Shown here: positions 49,142 to 58,791 of the stretch, one piece after another
Position numbering within the stretch: the stretch's first letter is position 1
Layout of the letters: each line of letters starts with the position of its first letter
NCBI GenBank assembly: GCA_964502145.1
Contig: CAZCVI010000021.1
Location: 26,710 to 90,709 of the forward strand
Source: CAZCVI01 sp964502145
Lineage (GTDB): Bacteria > Acidobacteriota > Aminicenantia > UBA2199
Direction: 5' to 3'
Length of the DNA stretch: 64,000 nt
Notes under the pieces: generated by a model
Seen by the model: only the letters and a program-made list of their open reading frames with translations
What the model was told of the DNA's origin: nothing
Database searches by the model: none
Position numbers and translations under genes: made by a program

Positions 49142-51835
49142 TCATTCGTTTTTAATCATTTCCCGCAGCACATAGGGTAATATTCCTTTATGACTATAGT
49201 ATTCCACTTCAATCTCCGTGTCCAAACGCGCCTTAACCCTAAATGCAAGCGTGTTCCCGTCCGGTTTAACCGCCTTAACCTGCACTAGTGAACCCGGAGT
49301 CACCGTGGTAATCCCAAAAATAGAAAAAACCTCTTCTCCAGTCACCCCCAGTGAAACCATAGACTCTCCCGGTAAAAACTCCAGCGGTAAAACACCCATA
49401 CCAATCAAATTACTGCGGTGAATTCGTTCGTAAGATTCCGCGAGCACCGCTTTCACACCCAGCAAATAAGAACCTTTCGCCGCCCAATCGCGACTCGAAC
49501 CCGTACCATACTCTTTCCCACTCAATACAATCAGGGGCATACCCCGGTCCTCGTAAACTATCGCCGCATCATAAATAAAGCACTCTTTTTTTTCTGGAAA
49601 CAAAAGAGTATATCCGCCTTCTTTAGGCGTTACCAGTTTGTTTTTGAGGCGGATATTGGCAAAGGTGCCCCGTTTCATGACTTCATGGTTGCCCCGTCTT
49701 GAGCCGTAGGAGTTAAAGTTTTTTTGTTCCACCCCGTGGTTTTTCAAGTATAATCCCGCCGGATAAAACGCTGCAATGCCACCCGCCGGTGAGATATGGT
49801 CCGTTGTAACCGAGTCTCCCAGTACCAATAGTGCCCGCGCATCAATTATATCCTGTCGTGCCGTCGTGTCTGTTCCTTGCACTCCATCTAAGAACGGTAC
49901 ACGGCGGATATAAGTCGAATGGTCCTCCCAGGCGAACGTATCACCTGTTGTTACCTGTAGGTTCTGCCAGTTTTTATCACCTTTCAGAATATCCTTGTAT
50001 TTATCTTTGAATAGTGCAGGTGTCACAACCGTGTTTACCAATAACGCGATCTCTGCCGCACTAGGCCAGATATCATGCAGAAAAACCGGTACACCATCCG
50101 CACCTAAACCCAATGGTTCTGTTGTTAAGTCTACATCCACGCGTCCAGCCAAACCAAAAGCCACTACCAGCAGTGGTGAAGCCAGATAATTCGCTTTCAC
50201 TCGTTGATGAATCCGCGCTTCGAAGTTGCGGTTACCCGACAGAACGGCTGCCACCAGCATATTATTATCTACAATCGCTTTTTCAATAGCCGGGTGCAAT
50301 GGGCCGCTGTTGCCAATACAAGTCGTGCAGCCAAAACCCACGATATAGTAACCCAGTTTTTCCAGATAGGGCATTAACCCCGCGTTTTGCAGATACGCTT
50401 CCACTACCCGTGAACCCGGGGCAAAAGAAGTTTTCACATGTTTTTGGATAGTCAGTCCTTTTTCCACCGCTTTTTTCGCCATTAGACCCGCGCCAATCAA
50501 CACCGCCGGGTTCGATGTGTTAGTGCAGGACGTGATCGCAGAAATCACCACGCTACCATCGCGTAACATGACTTCTTCACCATCTATATTAATGTATACC
50601 TCTTTCCCCCCGTTTTTTGTACCATGAATGGATACGTTTTTCAAAGTTTCATTGAAGGATGTTTTCATATCTTCCAGATTAATGCGGTCTTGAGGTCGGT
50701 ATGGACCAGCCAGTGAAGGTTTTATCGTAGACAGGTCTAGTTCCAGCACTTTGGTATAATCCGGTGTTTCGTTTCCATAGTAAAACATCCCTTGTTCTTT
50801 TGAATAGGTTTCTACCAGTTCCAGCAGTGCGCCGCGGTCTGTGGCTTTTAGGTAAGCCAGAGTTTGTTCGTCTATTGGGAAGAAACCCATAGTCGCTCCG
50901 TATTCCGGCGCCATGTTGGCAATCATCGCACGGTCTGGCAGGGACAATTGTTTCACACCGGTTCCGAAGAATTCAACGAACTTTTCCACCACTTTTTCTT
51001 TCCGCAGGAGTTGTGTGATTGTTAACACCAGGTCAGTGCTTGTAGTTCCTGCTACCATTTCACCGGTCAGTTTCATGCCCACTACTTCAGGGATTTTCAT
51101 ATATAAAGGTTGGCCCAACATCACTGCTTCCGCTTCGATGCCGCCTACTCCCCAGCCTACAATGCCCAGACCGTTGATCATTGTCGTATGTGAATCCGTA
51201 CCAATCAAAGAATCCGGGAAAGCCACCCCTTCAGCACCCGTTGTGTTAGTTGCAATCACGTGGGCTATGTATTCCAGGTTCACTTGGTGAATGATGCCAG
51301 CGCCAGGAGGAAAGATATTAAAGTTTTCGAATGAATGTTGCGCCCATTTTAATAAAGCGTAGCGTTCGTGGTTTTGGGCGAATTCTTCTGCCATATTTTT
51401 TTCCAATGCGTCCCTGCTGCCGTAAAAATCCACTTGCACCGAGTGGTCAATGATCAAGTCAACTGGAATTGCCGGGTTGATTTGCTGTGCATTTTTGCCC
51501 ATCTCTTTTACCGCGTCACGCATTGAAGCCAAGTCTACTACTGCTGGCACACCCGTGAAATCTTGCATCACTACCCGTGACGGAAAGAAAGGAATTTCTT
51601 CCATTCGTTCAGCGACATGTTGCCAGTTTGCCACTTTCAGAACATCCTCGCGTTTGACAAATTTTTCACCCTTTGTTTCGTAACCACGGAGCAGGTTTTC
51701 CAGTAGAACTTTAATCGAGAACGGTAAGCGGTCCAGGTTTGTCAGTGTTTTTTCTTGCAGAGATTTAAGGTTGTAATAGGCGTATTTTTTCCCATTCGTA
51801 AGCGTTATATATGATTTTGTTTTAAAGTCATTCAT
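49142..51835 (-). CDS. acnA: Aconitate hydratase (AcnA/IRP1 type)
   Basis: 897 residues. Cluster cysteines are in SCTNTSNP and in FGCTTCIGNSG. Other signatures are IGTDSHTTMINGLGIVGWGVGG, SYGSRRGNHEVM and KEYGTGSSRDWAAKG. It interconverts citrate and isocitrate. The ATG at 51835, which follows TAGGAGTGA, is preferred to the frame from 51892. With gltA and icd nearby, all three enzymes of the oxidative entry to the TCA cycle are grouped. Confidence 0.95.
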   Translation of the reverse strand: MNDFKTKSYITLTNGKKYAYYNLKSLQEKTLTNLDRLPFSIKVLLENLLRGYETKGEKFVKREDVLKVANWQHVAERMEEIPFFPSRVVMQDFTGVPAVVDLASMRDAVKEMGKNAQQINPAIPVDLIIDHSVQVDFYGSRDALEKNMAEEFAQNHERYALLKWAQHSFENFNIFPPGAGIIHQVNLEYIAHVIATNTTGAEGVAFPDSLIGTDSHTTMINGLGIVGWGVGGIEAEAVMLGQPLYMKIPEVVGMKLTGEMVAGTTSTDLVLTITQLLRKEKVVEKFVEFFGTGVKQLSLPDRAMIANMAPEYGATMGFFPIDEQTLAYLKATDRGALLELVETYSKEQGMFYYGNETPDYTKVLELDLSTIKPSLAGPYRPQDRINLEDMKTSFNETLKNVSIHGTKNGGKEVYINIDGEEVMLRDGSVVISAITSCTNTSNPAVLIGAGLMAKKAVEKGLTIQKHVKTSFAPGSRVVEAYLQNAGLMPYLEKLGYYIVGFGCTTCIGNSGPLHPAIEKAIVDNNMLVAAVLSGNRNFEARIHQRVKANYLASPLLVVAFGLAGRVDVDLTTEPLGLGADGVPVFLHDIWPSAAEIALLVNTVVTPALFKDKYKDILKGDKNWQNLQVTTGDTFAWEDHSTYIRRVPFLDGVQGTDTTARQDIIDARALLVLGDSVTTDHISPAGGIAAFYPAGLYLKNHGVEQKNFNSYGSRRGNHEVMKRGTFANIRLKNKLVTPKEGGYTLLFPEKKECFIYDAAIVYEDRGMPLIVLSGKEYGTGSSRDWAAKGSYLLGVKAVLAESYERIHRSNLIGMGVLPLEFLPGESMVSLGVTGEEVFSIFGITTVTPGSLVQVKAVKPDGNTLAFRVKARLDTEIEVEYYSHKGILPYVLREMIKNE

Positions 51836-52057
51836 GTTAGTCACTCCTAGATCACATGTTTTTTGGATACAGCTTATATTAACAAATATCACTATCAGAA
51901 TGCAAGTAATTTCTCAAAAAAGGAAAAAATGTGCTGGAGTGTTCCCCTTGATCTCTACATTATATTGTTGGGGTTCAAAATATTGAACCCGTTTAATCCC
52001 ATTCCCCCCAATTCGGCAATAATAGAAGCCGCATCCTGATGCTTATTTAAACCGCAT

Positions 52058-52099
52058 AAAAAAGGCCTCAACCGGCTTTCATTAAAACCGATTGAGGCC
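52058..52099 (-). terminator. Terminator of the peptide-precursor gene
   Basis: Stem GGCCTCAACCGG/CCGATTGAGGCC (one mismatch) with a T-run on the minus strand after the stem. It lies 60 bp past the stop of the peptide gene at 52160. Confidence 0.75.
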
Positions 52100-52159
52100 C
52101 AATTTGTTTTCATGTTTTTACTTGAACTCTGCTGGCAGATTCATTTCCTGCCACGAATT

Positions 52160-52411
52160 TCATATACATTTCAAGTTAGTATCAGTTTCAGGACAGAGAG
52201 AATCGAATGACGTGCATCCTCGCTCTGTATTACAATAGGGTTGGATTGAGCAATTAGCAGGATACCAAGAAGGGCAATAGTCGCCTGTATTACACCCAGT
52301 CTCTACATACGTACATGCACCACCTAACACTTTAGATTGATGTTTTTGGTCAAGACGTGCGATAGTTTCTTTTTTTAGACCTAAAGGTCTTTGACTCTTT
52401 TTTGGTTTCAT
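52160..52411 (-). CDS. RiPP-type precursor peptide with GG leader (class I lanthipeptide-like), Cys-rich core
   Basis: 83 residues. The leader MKPKKSQRPLGLKKETIARL... resembles the L-KKETIA-L...GG leaders of Bacteroidetes-type lanthipeptide precursors, and ends with Gly30-Gly31. The core (32-83) has eight cysteines and many Ser/Thr, for example TGCNTGDYCPSWY and NTERGCTSFDSLC. GGAG precedes the ATG at 52411; the longer frame from 52513 crosses the promoter. It has its own promoter and terminator. No modification enzyme or transporter is visible in the window, so modification in trans or no modification are both possible. Confidence 0.7.
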   Translation of the reverse strand: MKPKKSQRPLGLKKETIARLDQKHQSKVLGGACTYVETGCNTGDYCPSWYPANCSIQPYCNTERGCTSFDSLCPETDTNLKCI

Positions 52412-52478
52412 AGCTTTCTCCTGATTTTTTCCTATAGTTTCTATTATGTTTTCTCCAGACTTGAGAGAATGAAATATA

Positions 52479-52507
52479 TAAATAGCACACAGGTCTAATA
52501 ATGTCAA
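52479..52507 (-). promoter_or_regulatory. Promoter of the peptide-precursor gene
   Basis: On the minus strand TTGACA, 17 nt, TATTTA. This gives an untranslated leader of about 60 nt before the GGAG site and ATG at 52411. Confidence 0.6.
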
Positions 52508-52632
52508 TACCAATCGTATGATTTTCTGTATTATATCGGCATTAAAATTTCACGCTGGACTCTTGAGCGACTACCTGCCTGTTGAAATCTTCCCCACTAC
52601 ATATTATCAATACGTATATTGGAATCCTAATC

Positions 52633-54597
52633 TTAAAATATCTTGCCCAATACCTCTAAAATAGCAACTTGACTGATGGGTTTGGTAATAAAATCATTCA
52701 TCCCTGCCTGCAAACACTTTTCCTTGTCTTCTTCGCGGGAACTGGCGGTCATGGCAATAATCGGGATATCATTGAACCCTTTTTCACGAATCGCACGGGT
52801 GGCTTCTACACCATCCATCTCGGGCATTTCCATGTCCATAAAAATGACCTCGCACTCAGACGGAGATTCAATAAATATTGCAACAGCTTCAACGCCATCA
52901 TTGGCTTTTTTTACGACACAACCGGATTTGGTCAATATAATCTTGGCAATCTGCTGATTCACAGGATTATCTTCGGCTAATAATACTTTTAAGCCTTTAA
53001 TTCGTTCTAAGATATCAGCGGTTTTATTTTCTTTTTCGGTGCGAACTTCACTGTCAGGATACTCTTGCAAACGAATGTTAGCGGGCTGGGGAATAGAGAT
53101 ATGAAACTGCGTGCCCTCGCCAACACGACTGGATACCGCAACGGTTCCACCATGCATCTCAACGATTTCCTTGACTATAGACATACCCAACCCTGTGCCC
53201 GCTTCTCCGGCAGTACCCTTTTGCGAGATGCGGGAATACTTGTCAAAAAGAAACGGCAATTTATCGGCAGGAATACCGATCCCAGTATCCAAAACAGAAA
53301 GTTTTACTTGACCAGCTAGGCCCGGTTCAATAATAATTCGTATGGCACCCTTTTCCGGGGTAAACTTGATGGAATTGGCCAATAAATTGTTGAGCACTCG
53401 CATCAAGGCATCATGATTGCCAAGAATCACACTGTTATGCAGCCGGAGTTCGAGTTCAATCTTTTGGTTCTTTAATTCCGCGAGGAAGTTTAACGCCCTG
53501 ACGCTTTTTTCGGCTATCTGGGAAAGCGCGACGGGTTTCATTTCCAGTTGGGCTTTTTCAGCCTGGATTTTGGAGAGTTCGAGAATATCATTGATCAAAT
53601 TGAGGAGAATTCGCCCGGACTCTTTGATCAACACGATGCTTTCTTTATCTTCGGAGTCTCGATCCTCGCGTTGCAGGAGTAAATTAGAGAAGCCAATGAT
53701 GCCATTTAAAGGGGTGCGCATATCATGGGAAAGCACGGCGATCATATCATTTTTAAAACGCATATTCTCGCGTAGTTCATTGATTGATTTGCGTAAGCGG
53801 CGATTGAGCTGGGTTTTTTCGACGTGAACGATGAGTCTGGAGATCATCTCTTCTTTCATGAAGGGTTTGACGAGATAATCGGTGCCGCCGGCTTGGAACA
53901 CTTCTAACAATTTGAAGCGATCAGCAATGCCAGTGAAGAAAATAATGGGAATATCAATCATACCCAATTCTTTACGAATCTTCTGGCACAGTTCACCGCC
54001 ATTCATGCCGGGCATTTCGATGTCGGTGATGACAATATCAATCTGAGACATCTTATTGCACATGATTTCAAAGGCTTTATGACCGTCTTCGGCCTCAATA
54101 ACGCCAATTCCTTCTTCGCGTAACCCCTTGGAAACAACCATACGTGCGCTTTTACTATCATCTACTAATAAGGCGGTGATACCTTTCAAGCGATCATCGG
54201 GATGTAATATCTTGGTCACTAACTTGAGGAGCTCGCCTTCTTCAAACGGTTTGGTGACGAAATCCAGGGCCCCAAGTTCAAACCCCCGCTTGCGGTCACG
54301 TAAATTATCGCTGGAAGTGACAAAAATAATGGGCACCCGTCCATCTTTGATATGGGTGAAATAACAGGCATATTGCTCGCTGTAAAGCTTCTCGCAGGTA
54401 TCAAAGCCGTTTAACTTGGGCATATCAATATCAAGGGTAATCAAATCGGGGAGAAATGATGATTTTACAAGCTCAAGCACTTCAAGACCATTTTTGGCTT
54501 CCATCATCTGGTATTTATCTTCTCCCAGTTCACGGCGGATCACTGTCCTCATGGTCAAACTGTCATCTACTACGAGTATTTTTGGCTTTTCATCCAT
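52633..54597 (-). CDS. Soluble hybrid histidine kinase with three receiver domains
   Basis: 654 residues in the order REC, REC, HisKA, HATPase_c, REC. First receiver: ILVVDDS and LITLDIDMPK (Asp56). Second: ALLVDDSKSAR and DIVITDIEMPG. Phospho-His box: VLSHDMRTPLNGI. ATPase: N-box NLLANSIKFTPEKG, G1 DTGIGIP, G2 GTGLGMSIVKE. Third receiver: LLAEDNPVNQ and FMDMEMPEMDG. No membrane segment or PAS sensor is present, so the input must arrive at the first receivers from another kinase. Partner unknown. AGGGAG precedes the ATG. Confidence 0.93.
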   Translation of the reverse strand: MDEKPKILVVDDSLTMRTVIRRELGEDKYQMMEAKNGLEVLELVKSSFLPDLITLDIDMPKLNGFDTCEKLYSEQYACYFTHIKDGRVPIIFVTSSDNLRDRKRGFELGALDFVTKPFEEGELLKLVTKILHPDDRLKGITALLVDDSKSARMVVSKGLREEGIGVIEAEDGHKAFEIMCNKMSQIDIVITDIEMPGMNGGELCQKIRKELGMIDIPIIFFTGIADRFKLLEVFQAGGTDYLVKPFMKEEMISRLIVHVEKTQLNRRLRKSINELRENMRFKNDMIAVLSHDMRTPLNGIIGFSNLLLQREDRDSEDKESIVLIKESGRILLNLINDILELSKIQAEKAQLEMKPVALSQIAEKSVRALNFLAELKNQKIELELRLHNSVILGNHDALMRVLNNLLANSIKFTPEKGAIRIIIEPGLAGQVKLSVLDTGIGIPADKLPFLFDKYSRISQKGTAGEAGTGLGMSIVKEIVEMHGGTVAVSSRVGEGTQFHISIPQPANIRLQEYPDSEVRTEKENKTADILERIKGLKVLLAEDNPVNQQIAKIILTKSGCVVKKANDGVEAVAIFIESPSECEVIFMDMEMPEMDGVEATRAIREKGFNDIPIIAMTASSREEDKEKCLQAGMNDFITKPISQVAILEVLGKIF

Positions 54598-54887
54598 GGG
54601 TGTTTAGCTCCCTATGAAGGTAAGACGAAACAGATGGCACTGGTTTTGTGCTAGTGGCCATGGTTGCCTCGTATCACTTCTATTTGTTTTGGTTTCGTGC
54701 GTTTCATTAGTAATAGGTAGATTTTAACGGAAACGGAAATTTTTTTCAATACAAATACCATTATTTTTTTAAATTTTCTATTCATTTGGTTGCTTTGTGA
54801 TATAATAAGTTTCACGAAGCAAATATGGTCCACGTTTATGAAAACAATCTGGTTTAAGAAAAAAAAGCGAAGCAGGATAAGCAAACG

Positions 54888-55736
54888 ATGATGGCAAAAC
54901 TGGCAGTGGTGGTATTTTTTTTGTATTTGGCTATGGTTGTCTATTATTTTTTTCGTCAGGAGCGGATGGTTTATTTTCCCAAGCGCGAGCTGGTTAACAC
55001 GCCGACTGAGATTGGGCTTCATTACGAGGATATTTTTTTTAAAACGGCAGATGGATTGTTACTGAACGGGTGGCTGGTAGAACCGGGGAAAAGGGAACGG
55101 GATGTCCACGGGCCAGTGGTTTTATTTTGTCATGGAAACGGGGGGAATATCTCCCATCGGTTGGAAACGTTGATTGTTTTCAGTTATCTTGGGTTAAGAA
55201 CATTTATCTTTGATTACCGTGGTTACGGCAAAAGTGGGGGCAAACCCACAGAAGCAGGCACGTATCTGGATGCGGCGGCAGCGTGGCAATACCTGACAGA
55301 AAAGGAAAAAATCCCGGCACAAAATATCTTGCTCTTTGGTCGCTCACTGGGTGGGGCGGTGGCTGCGAATTTGGCTACAAAAGTGAAGGGAAAACCGGCG
55401 GGCTTGGTTTTGGAATCCACGTTTACATCTATTATTGACCTGGGGAAAAATTTGTTCCCGTTTCTGCCGGTTCGTTTATGCGGGCGGTTTTATTATGATA
55501 CCTTGAAGCTTCTTCCTGGGATTCATCTGCCCGTACTCGTGGTACATAGCCTCAATGATGAGATGATTCCGTTTGCGAATGGGGTCACACTGTTTAATGC
55601 AGCGAATGAACCGAAACAATTCCTGCACATTAAAGGGTCACATGACCATGGATTTCTGGACTCTAAAGAAATATATATCGACGGCTTAAAGGCTTTTTTT
55701 CGCTTGTCTCTTGATTTAAGGTTCAAAATGTTATAA
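54888..55736 (+). CDS. Membrane-anchored alpha/beta hydrolase (Bem46/ABHD13-like)
   Basis: 282 residues. One N-terminal membrane helix, then the hydrolase fold: oxyanion loop CHGNGGNISHR, nucleophile Ser in LFGRSLGGAVAAN, acid Asp in HSLNDEMIPF and His in KGSHDHGFLDS. Substrate is unknown; this subgroup tends to act on lipids or esters. Two ATGs in a row start the frame, and AGGAT lies upstream. A TATAAT box is found at 54801-54806. The thiC gene follows 76 bp later. Confidence 0.85.
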   Translation: MMAKLAVVVFFLYLAMVVYYFFRQERMVYFPKRELVNTPTEIGLHYEDIFFKTADGLLLNGWLVEPGKRERDVHGPVVLFCHGNGGNISHRLETLIVFSYLGLRTFIFDYRGYGKSGGKPTEAGTYLDAAAAWQYLTEKEKIPAQNILLFGRSLGGAVAANLATKVKGKPAGLVLESTFTSIIDLGKNLFPFLPVRLCGRFYYDTLKLLPGIHLPVLVVHSLNDEMIPFANGVTLFNAANEPKQFLHIKGSHDHGFLDSKEIYIDGLKAFFRLSLDLRFKML

Positions 55737-55812
55737 TATTTAGGTTGGATATGAATCAAGGACTGAATTAGGATTAAATTAGGATTAACTATAGAGTAAA
55801 CAAGGAAACAGA

Positions 55813-57099
55813 ATGACACAAATCGAAAGCGCGAAACAGGGCATAATCACGAGGGAAATAAAAATCGTGGCGGCTCAAGAATCTATTGCAGAAGAAACTC
55901 TACGGCAATTGGTAGCCGGGGGCAGAGTGGTTATTCCCGCGAATATAAACCATCTGAACCTGATTCCTATCGGTATCGGGAAAGGATTAAAAACAAAAAT
56001 CAATGCCAACATCGGCACGTCCGGGGATTTTGATAAAATCGACGATGAATTCAAGAAAATTGACATGGTCATCAAATATCAGGCCGATACCGTGATGGAT
56101 CTGAGTACTGGCGGCGACGTGAATAAGATTCGCCGCGCCCTGATTGAACGAAGCACGATTCCTTTTGGTAATGTCCCCATTTATCAAATGGCGAAAGAAA
56201 TTGCCGGAAAAGGAAGTGCTTTTGTTAATATGACACCAGCAGAAATGATGGCTTATATTGAAGCCCAAGCCAAGGATGGGGTGGATTACATGACGATTCA
56301 CGCCGGTTTGACGCGCCGGGCAGTGGAAAAACTGAAAGAACAAGGCCGCAGAACCGGGATCGTCTCCCGGGGCGGTTCGATTACCACGGGGTGGATGCTT
56401 CATAACGAAAAGGAAAATCCTTTTTACGAATACTTCGATGATATCCTGGAAATTTGTCGCCGTTACGATGTGACCTTGTCGCTCGGTGATGGGTTACGAC
56501 CCGGTTCACTCGCCGATGGTTCCGACTGGGGGCAATTGGAAGAGTTATTAACCCTCGGTCAACTTGTTTTACGTTCCCGCGCTGCTGGAGTTCAGGTGAT
56601 GGTTGAAGGACCCGGTCATTTACCCATTGATCAGATCGAAATGAACATCAAGTTACAGAAATCGATTTGCGATGATGCGCCGTTTTATGTACTCGGACCT
56701 ATTGTGACTGATATTGCCGCGGGTTATGATCATATTACGTCTGCGATTGGTGGTGCGATTGCTGCATCTGCTGGGGCAGATTACCTTTGTTATGTTACGC
56801 CCACCGAACATCTGGGACTACCGGATGAAAACGATGTGAAAGAGGGTATAATCGCGGCTAAAATTGCGGCACACGTGGGGGACATTGCTAAAAAGGTCCC
56901 GGGCGCAATGGAACGGGATAACAAGATGGCCGAAGCCAGGGGAAAACTGGACTGGGCGGCACAAGAAAAATGGTGTATTGACCCGGAACGCTTCAGGAAA
57001 GTAAGAAACGAACGGAACTCGACTACAGATGCCTGTTCAATGTGTGGCAATCTGTGCGTGTATAAAGTATTGGATAATAATTTTAATAAACCGAAATAA
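55813..57099 (+). CDS. thiC: Phosphomethylpyrimidine synthase
   Basis: 428 residues, the short ThiC form. Radical-SAM cluster motif of ThiC near the C-terminus: CSMCGNLCVYK (C-x2-C-x4-C). Other marks are GTSGDFDKIDDE, MDLSTGGDVNKIRR, VSRGGSITTGWM and EGPGHLPIDQIEMN. It makes the pyrimidine moiety of thiamine from AIR. I found no TPP riboswitch in the 76-bp leader, which instead has the direct repeat ATTAGGATTAA. No other thi genes are near. Confidence 0.95.
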   Translation: MTQIESAKQGIITREIKIVAAQESIAEETLRQLVAGGRVVIPANINHLNLIPIGIGKGLKTKINANIGTSGDFDKIDDEFKKIDMVIKYQADTVMDLSTGGDVNKIRRALIERSTIPFGNVPIYQMAKEIAGKGSAFVNMTPAEMMAYIEAQAKDGVDYMTIHAGLTRRAVEKLKEQGRRTGIVSRGGSITTGWMLHNEKENPFYEYFDDILEICRRYDVTLSLGDGLRPGSLADGSDWGQLEELLTLGQLVLRSRAAGVQVMVEGPGHLPIDQIEMNIKLQKSICDDAPFYVLGPIVTDIAAGYDHITSAIGGAIAASAGADYLCYVTPTEHLGLPDENDVKEGIIAAKIAAHVGDIAKKVPGAMERDNKMAEARGKLDWAAQEKWCIDPERFRKVRNERNSTTDACSMCGNLCVYKVLDNNFNKPK

Positions 57100-57120
57100 A
57101 TTAAAATAACATGATGTCCC

Positions 57121-57975
57121 ATGGTAGAGAATAAATTTATTTTCTATGGAGTGCGCGGTAGTTATCCTGTACCGTCCATTCACACTGCCCATTATGGTGG
57201 GAATACTGCCTCGATCCTGGTGGAAGCGGGCGCGGACATCATTATTTTGGATGCGGGCACGGGTATCATCAATATCGGCAAACAGTTACGGGAAAACTAC
57301 CCGCAACGAAAGCATATTGATATTTTCTTAACTCACCTGCACATCGATCATATCCAGGGTATTCCTTTTTTTGAACCCGTGTTTGACCGCCAGTATGTCA
57401 TTACCATTCATTCCAATCAAACCCCGGATACCCCCTTGGAAAAAACAATTTTCGCGCTCTTCAATCAGCCTCTTTCACCTATTGGCAATGCTGGAATCAA
57501 AGCCAGGATAGAATTTAATGTACTTGACACTGTCTTACCCCGGCCTGTGGCCATTGGACCTCATATAATACTCACCTACATCAAGGACCCCCTTCATCCT
57601 ACTGCCGGAGTATTGTTTTATAAAGTCACCATTGGTGGTAAACATCTCGTGTATGCCACCGATGTGGAGTCCCCCGATGGGTTTTCTGCCGAGCATGTTG
57701 CTTTTATAGAAAAAGCCGATGTGTTGATTCATGATTCCATGTATTTTGAATGGGATTATTTTTCCCCCGCTTTTTCCAAAAAGGGATTTGGTCATAGTAC
57801 AGTGAGTATGGCCGTTGCCAATGCTATCAGAGGAAAAGTTAACAAGTTATTTTTATTTCATTATAATCCCAATTACTCCGATACCGATTTAGAACAGATG
57901 TTAACCTTAGCCAGGGCGACATTTGCCCAAACGTACTTATCGGAAGAGTTGAAAAAATTCAGTTTAAGGAGATAA
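57121..57975 (+). CDS. Metallo-beta-lactamase-fold hydrolase
   Basis: 284 residues. The metal motif HLHIDHIQG (HxHxDH) follows LDAGTGI, and HDSMYFEWDY, HSTVSMAV and FHYNP supply later ligands. It resembles RNase Z or phosphoribosyl-cyclic-phosphate phosphodiesterase-like proteins, with which many MBL proteins of this length group. It starts 21 bp after thiC and ends 3 bp before yebC, so it is part of the run to ruvB. Substrate cannot be told. Confidence 0.82.
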   Translation: MVENKFIFYGVRGSYPVPSIHTAHYGGNTASILVEAGADIIILDAGTGIINIGKQLRENYPQRKHIDIFLTHLHIDHIQGIPFFEPVFDRQYVITIHSNQTPDTPLEKTIFALFNQPLSPIGNAGIKARIEFNVLDTVLPRPVAIGPHIILTYIKDPLHPTAGVLFYKVTIGGKHLVYATDVESPDGFSAEHVAFIEKADVLIHDSMYFEWDYFSPAFSKKGFGHSTVSMAVANAIRGKVNKLFLFHYNPNYSDTDLEQMLTLARATFAQTYLSEELKKFSLRR

Positions 57976-57978
57976 AAC

Positions 57979-58740
57979 ATGTCTGGACATTCGAAATGGG
58001 CCTCAATCAAGCACAAAAAAGCAGCCACAGATGCGAAACGAGGCAAAATATTTACCCGTTATATCCGTGAGATCACCTTTGCCGCCAGAGCGGGTGGAGG
58101 TGACCCCGACACCAATTCCCCGTTAAGGCATGCCATTGATGGGGCCAAAAGTGTGAATATGCCCGCCGATAATATTAAAAAAGCCATTATGCGCGGCACC
58201 GGGGAATTGGATGGCGTGAATTATGAAGGTATTACGTATGAAGGTTATGGCCCCGGTGGTGTGGCTATCCTGGTGGATTCCCTGACTGACAACAAAAACC
58301 GCACAGTGGCTGAAGTTCGTCACTGTTTTGGAAAATACGGCGGCAATCTCGGTGAAAGTGGCTGTGTGTCCTGGATGTTCTCCAGAAAAGGCGAGATACT
58401 TGTTCCCAAAGAATCCATCGAGGAAGATGCCCTCATGGAATTGGCCCTGGAAAATGGCGCCGAAGACATGATCTCCCCGGAAGGCAGTGACAGTTATGAA
58501 ATATATACGACTACCGAGGATTTCCAAGCTGTGGTTGATGCGTTAAAAGCCAAAAACATTGAGATTGGCAGCGCTGAACTTGCCAAAGTTCCCTCTACCT
58601 ATGTGACCCTCGAAGGCAAACACGCGCAACAAATGCTACGACTCACTGAAAAATTGGAAGAATTGGATGATGTCCAGAATGTCTGGTCTAATTTCGATAT
58701 TTCCGAGGAAGAGATTGAAGCATACCAGGAAAGTTCTTAG
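57979..58740 (+). CDS. yebC: YebC/PmpR-family (TACO1) protein
   Basis: 253 residues beginning SGHSKWASIKHKKAATDAKRGKIFTR, the family's signature start. GYGPGGVAILVDSLTDNKNRT is the second conserved block. YebC proteins were described as regulators and are now known to help ribosomes through proline stretches. Its place before ruvC is conserved in many bacteria. It starts 3 bp after the MBL gene. Confidence 0.95.
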   Translation: MSGHSKWASIKHKKAATDAKRGKIFTRYIREITFAARAGGGDPDTNSPLRHAIDGAKSVNMPADNIKKAIMRGTGELDGVNYEGITYEGYGPGGVAILVDSLTDNKNRTVAEVRHCFGKYGGNLGESGCVSWMFSRKGEILVPKESIEEDALMELALENGAEDMISPEGSDSYEIYTTTEDFQAVVDALKAKNIEIGSAELAKVPSTYVTLEGKHAQQMLRLTEKLEELDDVQNVWSNFDISEEEIEAYQESS

Positions 58741-58791
58741 TCCAGTGCGTTCGATTTTACTGGCGACTATTCCCGCAGTGACAATTGTTCC

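Noticed and set aside
52412..52513. Longer start of the peptide precursor (adding MVLTLLDLCAIYIF...)
   Set aside because: That extension lies on the -10 region and leader; the start at 52411 has the ribosome-binding site and gives a standard leader.
55737..55812. Possible TPP riboswitch before thiC
   Set aside because: The leader is only 76 bp, AT-rich, and lacks the conserved THI-box CUGAGA pattern; it holds only short direct repeats.
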